Origin: Treponema sp.
GTDB lineage: Bacteria > Spirochaetota > Spirochaetia > Treponematales > Breznakiellaceae
NCBI GenBank assembly: GCA_031284105.1
Contig: JAITAN010000059.1
Coordinates: 1 to 23,462, forward strand
Direction: 5' to 3'
DNA: 23,462 bases
Shown here piece after piece: positions 1-6,073 of this stretch. A program made the position numbers and the translations under genes. Numbering within the stretch: position 1 is the stretch's first letter; each line of letters starts with the position of its first letter. The notes beneath the pieces are model-generated. The model did not search any database and was not told the DNA's origin. It saw nothing but the letters and a program-made list of their open reading frames with translations.

Positions 1-176
1 CGGACATAGATTACATGCCAATTTCCAAATCTTTGCGGCAAACTCCGCCATTTACACCCGTTCTCACACCGATAGATGAGCGCGTTGAGCAGCGTTCGAG
101 TATCTATCTTGACATGTCCCCGCTGCTTCGGCAGCAATCCCTTTATCTCTTGATAGTGCTCCTCTGTTAGTTCCAT
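1..176 (-). CDS. IS5-like transposase, N-terminal part (continues past the window start)
   Basis: The minus strand reads open from an ATG at 176 to the window edge, giving about 58 residues. It matches the N-terminal (DUF4096-type) domain of IS5-family transposases: an MELTEEHYQEIKGLLP opening, a conserved RTLLNALIYR helix and the WRSLPQRFGNW motif. In this family the domain precedes a DDE catalytic domain, which would lie outside the window, so I cannot say whether the gene is intact. A purine-rich stretch lies upstream at about 193-210 and the element end at about 211-226. The transposase points away from the adjacent RiPP cassette. Family assignment is recognition by eye. Confidence 0.8.
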   Translation of the reverse strand, partial: MELTEEHYQEIKGLLPKQRGHVKIDTRTLLNALIYRCENGCKWRSLPQRFGNWHVIYV

Positions 177-227
177 ACTTATTTTATCTGCTTTTTCTTC
201 TCTTTCCTTTAGTGTGAACACGCCCTA
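1..227 (-). mobile_element. End of an IS5-family insertion sequence
   Basis: The 5' end of an IS5-like transposase gene lies 35 bp inside a probable element end at 211-226. Read outward to inward on the minus strand this end begins TAGGGCGTGTTCACACT, a form seen in IS427-like IS5 members. The other end and the target duplication are outside the window. The AT-rich RiPP cassette starts just beyond this end, so the IS may mark one border of an acquired segment. Confidence 0.6.
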
Positions 228-278
228 GTTTCGCATATTTATCCCACTTGAAAAGCAAAAAGGATTCTATGTGTTTAT

Positions 279-468
279 CACGGCTTCCAGGAATTCAAAG
301 TATCACCCGTTATGCATTCAAATTTTCGGAGAAATGGCACTAATATTTTGAAAATCTCAAGAGATTCCTAAAATAGCAGACAAATTATAAAACAAAATGG
401 CCCAACTATATCTTTGTCAGGTTTTTTTAGGCTAAAAAGTTTGATACTTTGAATTCCTGCACGGCTTC
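279..468. mobile_element. MITE-like element, 172 bp, with 9-bp target duplication
   Basis: Positions 288-305 and 442-459 are perfect 18-bp inverted repeats (CAGGAATTCAAAGTATCA and its complement). They are flanked without any gap by a perfect 9-bp direct repeat, CACGGCTTC, at 279-287 and 460-468. The 172-bp body (288-459) is AT-rich and has no useful reading frame. Terminal inverted repeats plus an abutting target duplication are the signature of a non-autonomous DDE-type insertion. A 9-bp duplication would fit several IS families, such as IS4- or IS256-like elements, but I cannot name the parent. The element sits directly upstream of the precursor peptide gene. Confidence 0.8.
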
Positions 469-477
469 GTAAGGGGC

Positions 478-506
478 TCGACATTTCTGAAACTCTATGG
501 TATGTA
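478..506 (+). promoter_or_regulatory. Possible promoter of the RiPP cassette
   Basis: TCGACA at 478-483 and TATGTA at 501-506, 17 bp apart, loosely fit a sigma-70 promoter. Transcription from it would start near 513, just upstream of the Shine-Dalgarno sequence at 534-539. That would leave out the ATG at 502 and leave the ATG at 548 as first start. The -10 match is poor, so this is only a candidate. Confidence 0.25.
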
Positions 507-547
507 TATACAATTCGTCGGCAGACTAAATGCAAGGAGAGTAAATT

Positions 548-732
548 ATGATTTTAGAAGAGACCACGATGGTTTTTTGGCAAAAATTCAGCCTAAAGAG
601 GCCAAAGCCGCTCCGTATGCGCCTTTCCATATGTGTGGTTGCACAGGAAACTGCGGGCAAAGTTGCTCTGGTGATTGCGAAAGCGGCTGTACCGGTGATT
701 GTGGCAGAAGTTGCAGCGGTAGTGGCAGTTAA
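548..732 (+). CDS. CXXX-repeat Cys-rich RiPP precursor peptide (frame break in leader)
   Basis: The C-terminal part holds eight cysteines. Seven of them follow a strict C-x-x-x spacing, with Gly/Ser/Asp/Thr between them, ending in SGSGS before the TAA at 730-732. This is the core of a CXXX-repeat substrate for radical SAM maturases, and such a maturase follows directly. The only good start is ATG 548, 8 nt after AAGGAG at 534-539, but it is in a different frame from the core. A -1 shift, or one extra T, in the T6 run at 573-578 would join them into a 61-residue peptide: leader MILEETTMVF-LAKIQ, then a PYAPFHM segment before the first Cys. In-frame alternatives are ATG 502 or TTG 577, neither with a ribosome site. 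The cause could be a sequencing error, phase variation, programmed shifting or real decay. The core assignment is firm; the start is inferred. Confidence 0.65.
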
Positions 733-742
733 CCTATCGGAC

Positions 743-779
743 ACGGCCCTTCATCGAATATTTCGTGAGGGGTCGTTTT
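743..779 (+). terminator. Hairpin with short T-run between precursor and maturase (possible attenuator)
   Basis: Positions 743-753 pair with 766-776 over 11 bp (two G-T wobbles). After one bulged T, 755-758 pair with 762-765 around a TAT loop, and TTTT follows at 776-779. It lies 10 bp after the precursor stop and 14 bp before the maturase start. In RiPP operons a leaky terminator at this place lets the peptide be made in excess over the enzyme. The T-run is short, so partial read-through is likely. This is inferred from structure only. Confidence 0.6.
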
Positions 780-792
780 GTGGGGGTATTGA

Positions 793-1980
793 ATGAAATC
801 TGACAGGCACGAAATCAGATTCTCACCATCATTGTGTTTAACTCATAACTGTAACTTGGACTGTGTCTATTGTTACCAAAACCACGACAGCAACACACGA
901 ATGTCTTTTGATACAGCGAAAAACTGTATTGATTGGATATTTACGTATATTCCACCAGGTATGTCCGGTGTTGAAATTGGTTTTATTGGCGGCGAGCCTC
1001 TTCTTGAATTTAAGTTGATCAAGGAAATAGTGGCCTATGTTTGTTCAGAAGAGAGAAAATCGAAATACATTTTCTCTGCAACAACCAATGGCACTCTTCT
1101 TACTGATGAAATGAAGGCTTATTTCACAACCCATAAAGGCTGTTTTGTTCTCTGTTTGAGTCTTGATGGGGCGAAAGAGACGCACGATTACAACAGGAAT
1201 AATTCGTTTGATAAAATAGATTTTGATTTCTTTCTTAAAAACTGGCCGGTACAACGGATTAAGATGACGCTTTCTGAATTCTCCCTGACCCATCTTGCGG
1301 AAAATATAAAATATGTGCATTCGCTTGGTTTTAGAGAAATCGGCGGTGTTAATTTTTCTGAAGGTGACTTTGACTGGAGTCGTGATGAATATATAGAACT
1401 CCTGATAGTCCAACTCAAGGAGTTGGTGATGTTCTATGTCGAAAATGAATTACTTCCCTTAAATCAGATGTTTGATAAACATTTAGATTATTGCGAAGCA
1501 AAAAAACGGGAACGTCGTAAGTGGTGCGGTATCGGCAATGGAGCGAATTTCTTTGACATTGACGGTAGGATGTATCCATGCCCATTCGTTACGCCTATGA
1601 CATTCTCGCAACATGAAATAGATGATATTTTAAAAATAGATTTTGTTGATGATATGAATTTCGTTGACGAAGATTGCTTTAAGAATTGTTATATTTACCC
1701 AATCTGCCCAACGTGTGCTGCCGCGAATTATATGAATCTCAAGACATTTAAACAACGGGACAAAAGGCGATGTCGTATTCAGAAATTGATTGCGCTCTTT
1801 ATCGCGGATTTGCAGGCGCGGCGTATCATGAAAAATCCAAAAATCTACGATGATGACACTTTACATCATACAATTGAAGCAATAAAGAGAATACGATCAT
1901 TGTATCTTGATGATTTCAATAAATATTTTGTGAACTCCATGAAAATATCGGTGATGAATGGAAAAAAACATCGTTGTTAA
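793..1980 (+). CDS. Radical SAM/SPASM peptide maturase, CXXX-repeat target type
   Basis: This 395-residue protein should install a radical-based modification (for example a thioether-type crosslink; chemistry not determinable here) on the adjacent Cys-rich peptide. Cys20, Cys24 and Cys27 form the CX3CX2C site for the SAM-binding 4Fe-4S cluster, and GGEP at 66-69 is the usual SAM motif. A C-terminal SPASM-type region has Cys245, Cys263, Cys295, Cys299, Cys305, Cys308 and Cys327, enough for auxiliary clusters. ATG 793 is preceded by GGGGG at 781-785. The end overlaps the next gene by 23 bp, so the two are probably translationally coupled. It resembles the family I know as CXXX-repeat-target radical SAM maturases, and the precursor upstream supports that. 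Base composition is AT-rich, unlike aroA downstream. Confidence 0.85.
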   Translation: MKSDRHEIRFSPSLCLTHNCNLDCVYCYQNHDSNTRMSFDTAKNCIDWIFTYIPPGMSGVEIGFIGGEPLLEFKLIKEIVAYVCSEERKSKYIFSATTNGTLLTDEMKAYFTTHKGCFVLCLSLDGAKETHDYNRNNSFDKIDFDFFLKNWPVQRIKMTLSEFSLTHLAENIKYVHSLGFREIGGVNFSEGDFDWSRDEYIELLIVQLKELVMFYVENELLPLNQMFDKHLDYCEAKKRERRKWCGIGNGANFFDIDGRMYPCPFVTPMTFSQHEIDDILKIDFVDDMNFVDEDCFKNCYIYPICPTCAAANYMNLKTFKQRDKRRCRIQKLIALFIADLQARRIMKNPKIYDDDTLHHTIEAIKRIRSLYLDDFNKYFVNSMKISVMNGKKHRC

Positions 1981-4090
1981 TGGAATAAACACTAACAATC
2001 TCAAAAACATCAATGTTTCTTTAGTGAAGAATGGTATTAATCTCATAATAGGACCATCGGGAAGCGGTAAATCGTCTCTCGCTTATGATACCATTGCAAA
2101 AATTGGGCAGCATGAGTTGTCTTCAATGTATTCTGATATTTCAACCGAACCCGACTATAAAGTAAATTCATATTCAAATATGCTGGTCACTATTCCCATT
2201 AAACAGAACAACAATAATAACAACATTCACTCAACTATAGGAACATATTTTAATATAAATCCGCATATCGCGTTGCTGTATTCGGCAATGACAAATATGC
2301 CATATGACTATTTTATATTAAACAAACCAGAAAATGTATGTCCGCAATGCCACGGAATAGGTTATACAAAGGAGCTTGATGTCAACCGGCTTATTGACTA
2401 TAATATTTCACTTGAAAACTGTCCTGTAAAATGTTGGTCACGTCACAAGGATTTTTATAAGCAAATCATCAAGGAATTTTGCCATGATAATGATATTGAC
2501 TTTACAAAAACTTTCAGAACTCTTTCAAAAATAGAACGTGAATTGTTTTTGTATGGTGAAAGCGGAAAAAAATATCAACTACGCTATAAGCACGGCAATT
2601 TATTATCACAAAGGACCACCCCTTATTATGGGATATTGTCCGGCAAATCAATGTTACGTGATTTCAATCCAAGCGCGCAATTCTATGCGGAAAAGGAATG
2701 TTCTCTCTGTGGCGGAAGAAAGTTTAATCAAGAACATCAGGCAATAAAGTTAAACACTTTGTCTATAAGTGAACTTATGTGTACAAAGTTTACCGAAATT
2801 AATAAATGGATTAAAACTTTTGACAATAAAAAGACTGGCAAACATCTTGGTTTTGTCATCAAGGAAGTCGCAAGCTTTGTAGATAAGGCTATTAACCTGA
2901 ATCTGGGATATTTATACTTCAACAGGGCTATACCATCGCTGTCTGGGGGTGAGTTGCAAAGATTACGCCTTGTACAAGTCTTTAACACACAATTATCCAA
3001 TTTATTGATTGTGCTGGATGAACCTTTGGCCGGATTATCCGGCGAGGAGAAGAAGTCGGTATATGAAAATATAAAGAAACTATCGATGTGCCACACTTTA
3101 CTCATAGTCGATCATCACAATTTATTCTTCAAAGATTCGGAAAATATTATCGCTCTTGGTAAAAAAAGCGGTAAATTTGGTGGTAATATCATTGATGCTC
3201 GAAAATATATTGCCTCTCAAACATTGAAGCATGATTTTTCACCATTACCAATAAACAATACTCGATTATCGCACATAGAAATTGATAATCACATTTACGA
3301 TTTTGTTGGGGTCGATATAAATATTGCCAGGGAACGTATGAACCTTATAACCGGGAAATCAGGCGTTGGAAAATCAACCTTGCTTCGAGAGTATTTTTGG
3401 CAGTATTTTGAGAATTACAGCTACATCAATCAGAAGGTTCTTTTGGGAAAGTCTGACTCTATCGTTGCTACATTGCTTGATATAATGAATCCGATAGCGG
3501 AAGATTTTTCAAAAGTCTGTGGAAAAGAAAAGAAATATTTTTCTAATTCTTCAGGTTCAATTGGTGCGTGTCAAACTTGTTCGGGAATAGGATATGTGAC
3601 TTATGGTTCTGATTTTCAGGATAAAATTACTATGCTTTGCAAGGATTGCGAGGGAACCGGCTTTAATAAAAAGATCAAGCAGTATACTATTGAGAACCAA
3701 AATATATTTGATGTTATGAAGATGACAGTTGAAGAGGCTTATGATTTTTATAAGGAAAGAAATGAAAAAATATCTGCAGTCTTGTTAAATGCTAAACAAG
3801 TATTATTAGGTCATTTGCTGATTGGTCAACGCACGGCAACTTTATCAGGGGGAGAAAACATTCGTATAAAACTCCTTAAGTCCATTAAGGAAAAAACATC
3901 TGTATATGGTATTGATGAACCTTTTCGTGGATTAAATAATTCAGAAATATACACGATTGTTCTCTTTTTGAATAAATTCCTAGAGGAGAAAAAGACTGTC
4001 ATTGTGGCAGACCATGAAGAAGAATCTTTCAAGTATTTTTCAAATCATATTACTTTAATCAATGATAAGGGAAGATTAATTGGCAGATGA
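1958..4090 (+). CDS. Compact UvrA-like double ABC ATPase in the RiPP cassette
   Basis: This 710-residue protein has the UvrA layout but is about 230 residues shorter than UvrA. Module 1 has Walker A GPSGSGKSS (32-40), a CPQCHGIGY zinc pair (C128, C131), a CSLCGGRKF pair (C248, C251), signature LSGGELQ (328-334), Walker B LLIVLDEP (349-356) and an H-loop at DHH (385-387). Module 2 has Walker A GKSGVGKST (466-474), zinc cysteines C538, C541, C561 and C564, signature LSGGENI (629-635), IDEP (652-655) and ADHEE. Only about 95 residues separate the first Walker A from the first zinc pair, against roughly 220 in UvrA. The UvrB-binding domain therefore seems absent, as in UvrA2/DrrC-type paralogues linked to drug resistance. 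Overlap with the maturase gene implies a joint role. Self-protection from a DNA-binding product, or a role in handling the peptide, is inference. Confidence 0.85.
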   Translation: MEKNIVVNGINTNNLKNINVSLVKNGINLIIGPSGSGKSSLAYDTIAKIGQHELSSMYSDISTEPDYKVNSYSNMLVTIPIKQNNNNNNIHSTIGTYFNINPHIALLYSAMTNMPYDYFILNKPENVCPQCHGIGYTKELDVNRLIDYNISLENCPVKCWSRHKDFYKQIIKEFCHDNDIDFTKTFRTLSKIERELFLYGESGKKYQLRYKHGNLLSQRTTPYYGILSGKSMLRDFNPSAQFYAEKECSLCGGRKFNQEHQAIKLNTLSISELMCTKFTEINKWIKTFDNKKTGKHLGFVIKEVASFVDKAINLNLGYLYFNRAIPSLSGGELQRLRLVQVFNTQLSNLLIVLDEPLAGLSGEEKKSVYENIKKLSMCHTLLIVDHHNLFFKDSENIIALGKKSGKFGGNIIDARKYIASQTLKHDFSPLPINNTRLSHIEIDNHIYDFVGVDINIARERMNLITGKSGVGKSTLLREYFWQYFENYSYINQKVLLGKSDSIVATLLDIMNPIAEDFSKVCGKEKKYFSNSSGSIGACQTCSGIGYVTYGSDFQDKITMLCKDCEGTGFNKKIKQYTIENQNIFDVMKMTVEEAYDFYKERNEKISAVLLNAKQVLLGHLLIGQRTATLSGGENIRIKLLKSIKEKTSVYGIDEPFRGLNNSEIYTIVLFLNKFLEEKKTVIVADHEEESFKYFSNHITLINDKGRLIGR

Positions 4091-4486
4091 GTTCTAAATT
4101 GTATTCCATAGGGAAGCTTATATAACATTACGGAAGTTTTGTAGAGTGCCTAGAACATAGAAATTTTATAAAAAACAAGGAAGGAATAAGTTTGACGGTA
4201 AAAAAAAGTGCCCCGCCCGCCATCCTTGGTGAGCGGCTTCGCAAAGGGTTTTTGTTGTTCCGTACAACCAAGAAAGCGTAGCGTAATTCGGGAGGTGCAA
4301 AAAGCATCGCATAACAGGACTGTATATGCTTCGCCGCCTTTGGCGGCGAAGGGTTCCGGAAAGCCGGTTGGTAAAGGCGGCGTGGACTGTCGATTGGGAA
4401 GGCGCCGCTGCTTTTTCGCCGTCAGTTCATTGCGGGACGGGGCGGGATGTAACCGCGTGGCTTCGCCGTATTGGATTGGCGAAATG
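4091..4486. other. Non-coding junction between AT-rich island and GC-rich chromosome
   Basis: The AT-rich composition of the cassette stops at about 4205, and the rest of this stretch is GC-rich. I see no clear terminator after the UvrA-like gene. Positions 4329-4351 form a perfect 10-bp hairpin (CTTCGCCGCC, loop TTT) without a T-run, which may be a REP-like palindrome. The long reading frame through 4208-4744 has no credible start or composition before 4487. Confidence 0.5.
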
Positions 4487-4744
4487 AGAAGGACCGCGAT
4501 ACTTATGATCGCTCTGACGGTACTCCCTTTTGCCGCCTGCGCTCAGGGTAAAACAGAAGCTCCGCAAGGTACAGAAATGAATACCCGGCAACAGGCGATC
4601 AGCCTCTGGAAGGAAGATACTATCCCTACGACAACCGTGTATACGAATAACAATGCCGGATATTTTGACCCTCCCTGTTTCCGACCCAATATGATTTACG
4701 TTCCCGCCAAACACGCAGCAATGAAAGGAGCCTCTGCACGGTAA
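4487..4744 (+). pseudogene. 5' fragment of an alpha/beta hydrolase lipoprotein gene
   Basis: From ATG 4487 the product has a signal peptide (MRRTAILMIALTVLPFAAC) with a lipobox-like FAAC, then a segment of the type IPTTTVYTNNNAGYFDPPCF-RPNMIYVPA. I recognise this as the N-terminus of BD-FAE/esterase-like alpha/beta hydrolases, which normally go on into KGAVLICPGGAF and about 250 more residues. Here the match ends at MKGA and a stop follows within a few codons, so the catalytic domain is gone. No ribosome site is evident. It is a 5' remnant, and nothing downstream restores the reading frame. Family assignment is from memory of the motif. Confidence 0.55.
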
Positions 4745-4822
4745 GCGCGCAAACAAGCTTGTAGCGGGGTATTAAACCGGATATTGCGAATAAAGGCGTA
4801 TGTCTACGGCAAACATACGTCT

Positions 4823-5111
4823 GTTTAAGCGCCTTACCCATTTGATTAAGCGTCTTATCCATTTGATTAAGGAGCTTATCCATTTGATTAAGGAGCTTAT
4901 CCATTTGAGTAAGGAGCTTATCCAATTGATTAAGGGGCTTATCCAATTGATTTAGCTCCCTATCCAATTGATTTAGCTCCTTATCCAATTGATTTAGCTC
5001 CTTATCCAATTGATTAAGCTCCCTATCCATTTGATTAAGGGGCTTATCCATTTGATTAAGGGGCTTATCCATTTGAGTAAGGGGCTTATCCATTTGAGTA
5101 AGGGGACTAAT
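4823..5111. repeat. Tandem array of 21-bp units, 13 copies plus a degenerate one
   Basis: Thirteen units of exactly 21 bp run from 4839 to 5111, with a partial unit at 4823-4838. The frame of each unit is CA(T/A)TTGA(T/G)T, then a 9-bp block, then ATC. The block is AAGGAGCTT or AAGGGGCTT in units 2-5 and 10-12. In units 6-9 it is (T/A)AGCTCC(T/C)T, its reverse complement. Units 5-9 also share CAATTG in place of CATTTG. Because 21 is a multiple of three, the minus strand reads as heptads such as LNQMDKP and LNQLDKE, with Leu/Met at coiled-coil a and d places. However, no ribosome site or plausible start leads into it, so I leave it as a non-coding repeat. Confidence 0.9.
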
Positions 5112-5183
5112 GGGGCCCTCGCTTGACGGAAACCCCGCGTTATGCTGTAAAAAGTAAACGATTGATGCCAAGGAGGTTCTTTT

Positions 5184-5441
5184 ATGGCTAAAAGTTCTTA
5201 TTTTTTGCCGGCAGCGGACGCTGGTTTCGACGCTTTTTTTGGCAATTTCTGCCGTCAGGGAGCGCGGAAGGCCGGATTGTGGATGCCGTCCGGCTTTGGG
5301 AGGAGCGGGGCGGGGTGTAACGCAGCCGGAAGGCCGGGGGCCGTAGCCCCGGTGTCCGGTTGCCTGGCCCATAGTTTCACGGCTACAACCCGCAAAGCCG
5401 CGGCTACAGCCGTAGGTCCAAAACCGCTCAAAGTTCTATGA
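5184..5441 (+). pseudogene. 5' fragment of an unidentified gene with an intact ribosome site
   Basis: A very good Shine-Dalgarno sequence (CCAAGGAGG at about 5169-5177) precedes ATG 5184. The first codons read MAKSSYFLPAADAGFDAFFG, which resembles the opening of a protein family common in treponemes and Bacteroidetes (MAK..Y.P..DA.FD..F.N). After about 24 residues the frame becomes Arg/Gly/Ala-rich and low-quality, over GC-rich hairpin DNA. I read this as a gene start whose body has been lost or replaced. A short real peptide cannot be excluded. No function is assigned. Confidence 0.45.
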
Positions 5442-5626
5442 AGTGTGTAATACAAGACGCAAAAAGGCTAGGCCGCAACGTATGGGATTGCAAGCACCAT
5501 ATCGTGCGGATACCGAAGTATCGCTTGAAAATTGTATGGCGGCTTATGGAAATACTTGGGAGGAATCGCCGTCATGTGCAAATCCGCCAACAAGGAACGG
5601 CTTGTAGAAAATTGCGGCATTTTTGA
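5438..5626 (+). pseudogene. Fragment of an IS200/IS605-type TnpA transposase
   Basis: The frame reads RLGRNVWDCKHHIVRIPKYR, matching the conserved N-terminal strand of Y1 HUH transposases (WxCKYHIVWxPKYRRKVL). The match ends after LKIVW, and neither the HUH motif nor the catalytic Tyr is present in any frame I followed. It is a decayed remnant of about 60 codons in a region of gene fragments. Confidence 0.55.
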
Positions 5627-6073
5627 TTTTGAATGAAGCTTCGTTGATATGAAAAAATCGGCGCTTGGCGAAAACAAGGGCGTATACTTTTCATACAACA
5701 ACTCGGGAGTCGTAAAGCAATTCAAGGAGTTGGTACATAGGCTAAAACGGCGGCAAAACCGCCGGACGGCAGGAAAACACAGCCGAATGACGGACAAAAA
5801 CCACAGTACCGGATCGAGAGAGAACGCTATAGCGGCAGTACGGAATAGACGCGATGCGGTCAGGCCGCGGGGAACGTATAAACAGGTACGTAGACACAGA
5901 CACAGACGCCGGCGCGCCGCGGGTAAAACCGGACCTTCCCTCAACGGCGCTTCCCCCTTTACTCTCACGGTATATTTCTATGTACGTATACCCATACGTT
6001 TCCTTGGGGTCTATCGGGCGGCCGCCGGATGTCCGCTTTCTTTTTTTCCGTTTTCATGGTATGCTTCCCCTCT
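5627..6073. other. No convincing gene; degraded DNA upstream of aroA
   Basis: Open frames exist on both strands (for example 5649-6410 on plus), but beyond about 5760 they are Arg-rich and read as non-coding. A short stretch near 5649-5760 (GVYFSYNNSGVVKQF) looks protein-like and may be another remnant; I do not recognise it. No promoter for aroA stands out. Confidence 0.4.

Noticed and set aside
548..796. The unshifted 82-residue frame from the good ATG as a real protein
   Set aside because: After the T6 run it reads as a hydrophobic shadow of the Cys-codon repeats and passes through the hairpin at 743-779; the Cys periodicity is in the other frame. Kept only as part of the frame-break finding.
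4208..4744. A 178-residue open frame as one gene
   Set aside because: No ribosome site at its start, and the first 90 codons read like non-coding GC-rich DNA; only the part from 4487 is protein-like.
4626..5372. Minus-strand heptad-repeat (LNQMDKx) coiled-coil protein
   Set aside because: The heptads come from the 21-bp repeat being a multiple of three. The flanks on this strand are antisense to gene fragments, and there is no ribosome site. It would be revived by homologues with a real start.
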